NCBI GenBank assembly: GCA_033239005.1
Contig: BSQZ01000025.1
Coordinates: 6,577,501 to 6,641,500, forward strand
Direction: 5' to 3'
DNA length: 64,000 nt
Origin: Lamellibrachia satsuma
Taxonomy: Eukaryota > Annelida > Polychaeta > Sabellida > Siboglinidae
Of the stretch, positions 61,953 through 64,000 are shown piece by piece. The notes beneath the pieces were generated by a model. It saw nothing but the letters and a program-made list of their open reading frames with translations. It was not told where the DNA came from and made no database searches. Positions within the stretch are counted from its first letter, which is position 1. Each line of letters starts with the position of its first letter. A program made the translations under genes and the position numbers.

Positions 61953-64000
61953 AATGCATGAAGGTAGTCCATACTACATGCATGAAGGTAGTCCATACTA
62001 CAAGCATGAAGGTAGGCCGTACTACATGCATGAAGGTAGTCCATACTACATGCATGAAGGTAGTCCATACTACATGCATGAAGGTAGTCCATACTACATG
62101 CATGAAGGTAGTCCATACTACATGCATGAGGGTAGGCCATACTACATGCATGAAGATAGTCCATACTACATGCATGAGGGTAGTCCATACTACATGCATG
62201 AAGGTAGTCCATACTACATGCATGAAGGTAGTCCATACTACAAGCATGAAGGTAGTCCATACTACATGCATGAAGGTAGGCCATACTACATGCATGAAGG
62301 TAGGCCATACTACATGCATGAAGGTAGTCCATACTACATGCATGAAGGTAGTCCATACTACATGCATGAAGGTAGTCCATACTACAAGCATGAAGGTAGT
62401 CCATACTACATGCATGAAGGTAGTCCATACTACAAGCATGAAGGTAGTCCATACTACATGCATGAAGGTAGGCCATACTACTTGCATGAAGGTAGTCCAT
62501 ACTACATGCATGAAGGTAGGCCATACTACATGCATGAAGGTAGGCCATACTACTTGCATGAAGGTAGGCCATACTACATGCATGAAGGTAGGCCATACTA
62601 CATGCATGAAGGTAGGCCATACTACATGCATGAAGGTAGGCCATACTACATGCATGAAGGTAGGCCATACTACATGCATGAAGGTAGGCCATACTACATG
62701 CATGAAGGTAGGCCATACTACATGCATGAAGGTAGGCCGTACTACATGCATGAAGGTAGTCCATACTACAAGCATGAAGGTAGTCCATACTACAAGCATG
62801 AAGGTAGGCCGTACTACATGCATGAAGGTAGTCCATACTACATGCATGAAGGTAGTCCATACTACATGCATGAAGGTAGTCCATACTACATGCATGAAGG
62901 TAGTCCATACTACATGCATGAAGGTAGTCCATACTACATGCATGAAGGTAGTCCATACTACATGCATGAAGGTAGTCCATACTACATGCATGAAGGTAGT
63001 CCATACTACATGCATGAAGGTAGTCCATACTACAAGCATGAAGGTAGTCCATACTACATGCATGAAGGTAGTCCATACTACATGCATGAAGGTAGTCCAT
63101 ACTACATGCATGAAGGTAGTCCATACTACAAGCATGAAGGTAGGCCATACTACATGCGTGAAGGTAGGCCATACTACATGCATGAAGGTAGTCCATACTA
63201 CATGCGTGAAGGTAGGCCATACTACATGCGTGAAGGTAGTCCATACTACATGCATGAAGGTTGTCCATACTACATGCGTGAAGGTAGGCCATACTACATG
63301 CGTGAAGGTAGGCCATACTACATGCGTGAAGGTAGGCCATACTACATGCGTGAAGGTAGGCCATACTACATGCGTGAAGGTAGGCCATACTACATGCATG
63401 AAGGTAGTCCATACTACATGCGTGAAGGTAGGCCATACTACATGCATGAAGGTAGTCCATACTACATGCATGAAGGTAGTCCATACTACATGCATGAAGG
63501 TAGGCCATACTACATGCATGAAGGTAGTCCATACTACATGCATGAAGGTAGGCCATACTACATGCATGAAGGTAGTCCATACTACATGCATGAAGGTAGT
63601 CCATACTACATGCATGAAGGTAGTCCATACTACATGCATGAAGGTAGTCCATACTACATGCATGAAGGTAGTCCATACTACATGCATGAAGGTAGTCCAT
63701 ACTACATGCATGAAGGTAGTCCATACTACATGCATGAAGGTAGTCCATACTACATGCATGAAGGTAGTCCATACTACATGCATGAAGGTAGTCCATACTA
63801 CATGCATGAAGGTAGGCCATACTACATGCATGAAGGTAGTCCATACTACATGCATGAAGGTAGTCCATACTACATGCATGAAGGTAGTCCATACTACATG
63901 CATGAAGGTAGTCCATACTACATGCATGAAGGTAGTCCATACTACATGCATGAAGGTAGTCCATACTACATGCATGAAGGTAGTCCATACTACATGCATG
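61953..64000. repeat. 24-bp minisatellite, about 85 copies, running off the window
   Basis: The unit contains catgaaggtagtccatacta and catg. Variable positions: agtcc/aggcc, catgc/aagc/cttgc, catg/cgtg. It is a multiple of 3 without stops on the minus strand in two frames, giving two 700-codon frames that are artefacts. The true length is unknown because it reaches the window edge. Confidence 0.97.

Noticed and set aside
61862..63999. Two 700-codon minus frames of 8-residue repeats
   Set aside because: Translation of the 24-bp array in two frames at once, which real coding sequence would not allow.

Overview
This is intron-rich nuclear DNA of an animal, most likely a marine invertebrate with motile cilia. 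The evidence is spliced metazoan genes, a ciliary gene (DRC1), and several animal transposon types: piggyBac, hAT-like, Tigger/pogo-like, a non-LTR relic and tRNA-derived SINEs. I cannot name the species. There is no sign of bacterial or organellar DNA.

Two host genes are legible and stand head to head. On the minus strand, RPL11 (60S ribosomal protein uL5) runs from its ATG at 16919 to its stop at 1689 in six coding exons (181 aa). On the plus strand, DRC1 (dynein regulatory complex subunit 1, CCDC164) runs from its ATG at 17256 to its stop at 51991-51993 in 19 coding exons (767 aa). Every exon join keeps frame, and one DRC1 intron needs a GC-AG splice pair. The two ATGs are 336 bp apart and share one promoter interval with a 5' TOP tract on the RPL11 side and a 14-bp palindrome in the middle.

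Layout. 1-1.55 kb: intergenic. 1.55-16.9 kb: RPL11, with a hAT-like MITE in intron 5, a 66-bp minisatellite in intron 4, and three DNA transposons in intron 2 (an almost intact piggyBac element whose transposase is broken by a single TGA, a Tigger-like element and a TTAA-flanked non-autonomous element). 17.2-52.0 kb: DRC1, whose introns are swollen by about twenty mutually unrelated tandem arrays (periods 20, 22, 23, 24, 28, 32, 35, 36, 39, 41, 43, 46, 61 and 75 bp, plus degenerate ones). 52-64 kb: intergenic, with a 55-bp array (about 40 copies), a dead non-LTR retrotransposon fragment, a pair of 361-bp direct repeats headed by G-quadruplex motifs, and a 24-bp array (about 85 copies) that runs off the window.

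The most unusual feature is how the arrays relate to splice sites. At four DRC1 exons (8, 9, 14, 17) the array ends at or inside the 3' splice site, and at exon 15 an array begins at the 5' splice site. At exon 14 the 75-bp unit contains a copy of the acceptor AG plus the first four codons of the exon. All 14 units are open in the DRC1 frame, so use of any upstream acceptor would add multiples of 25 residues without a frameshift. Other arrays look as if they grew out of dispersed transposable-element fragments. Very long open frames inside the arrays are by-products of the repeats and are not annotated as genes.
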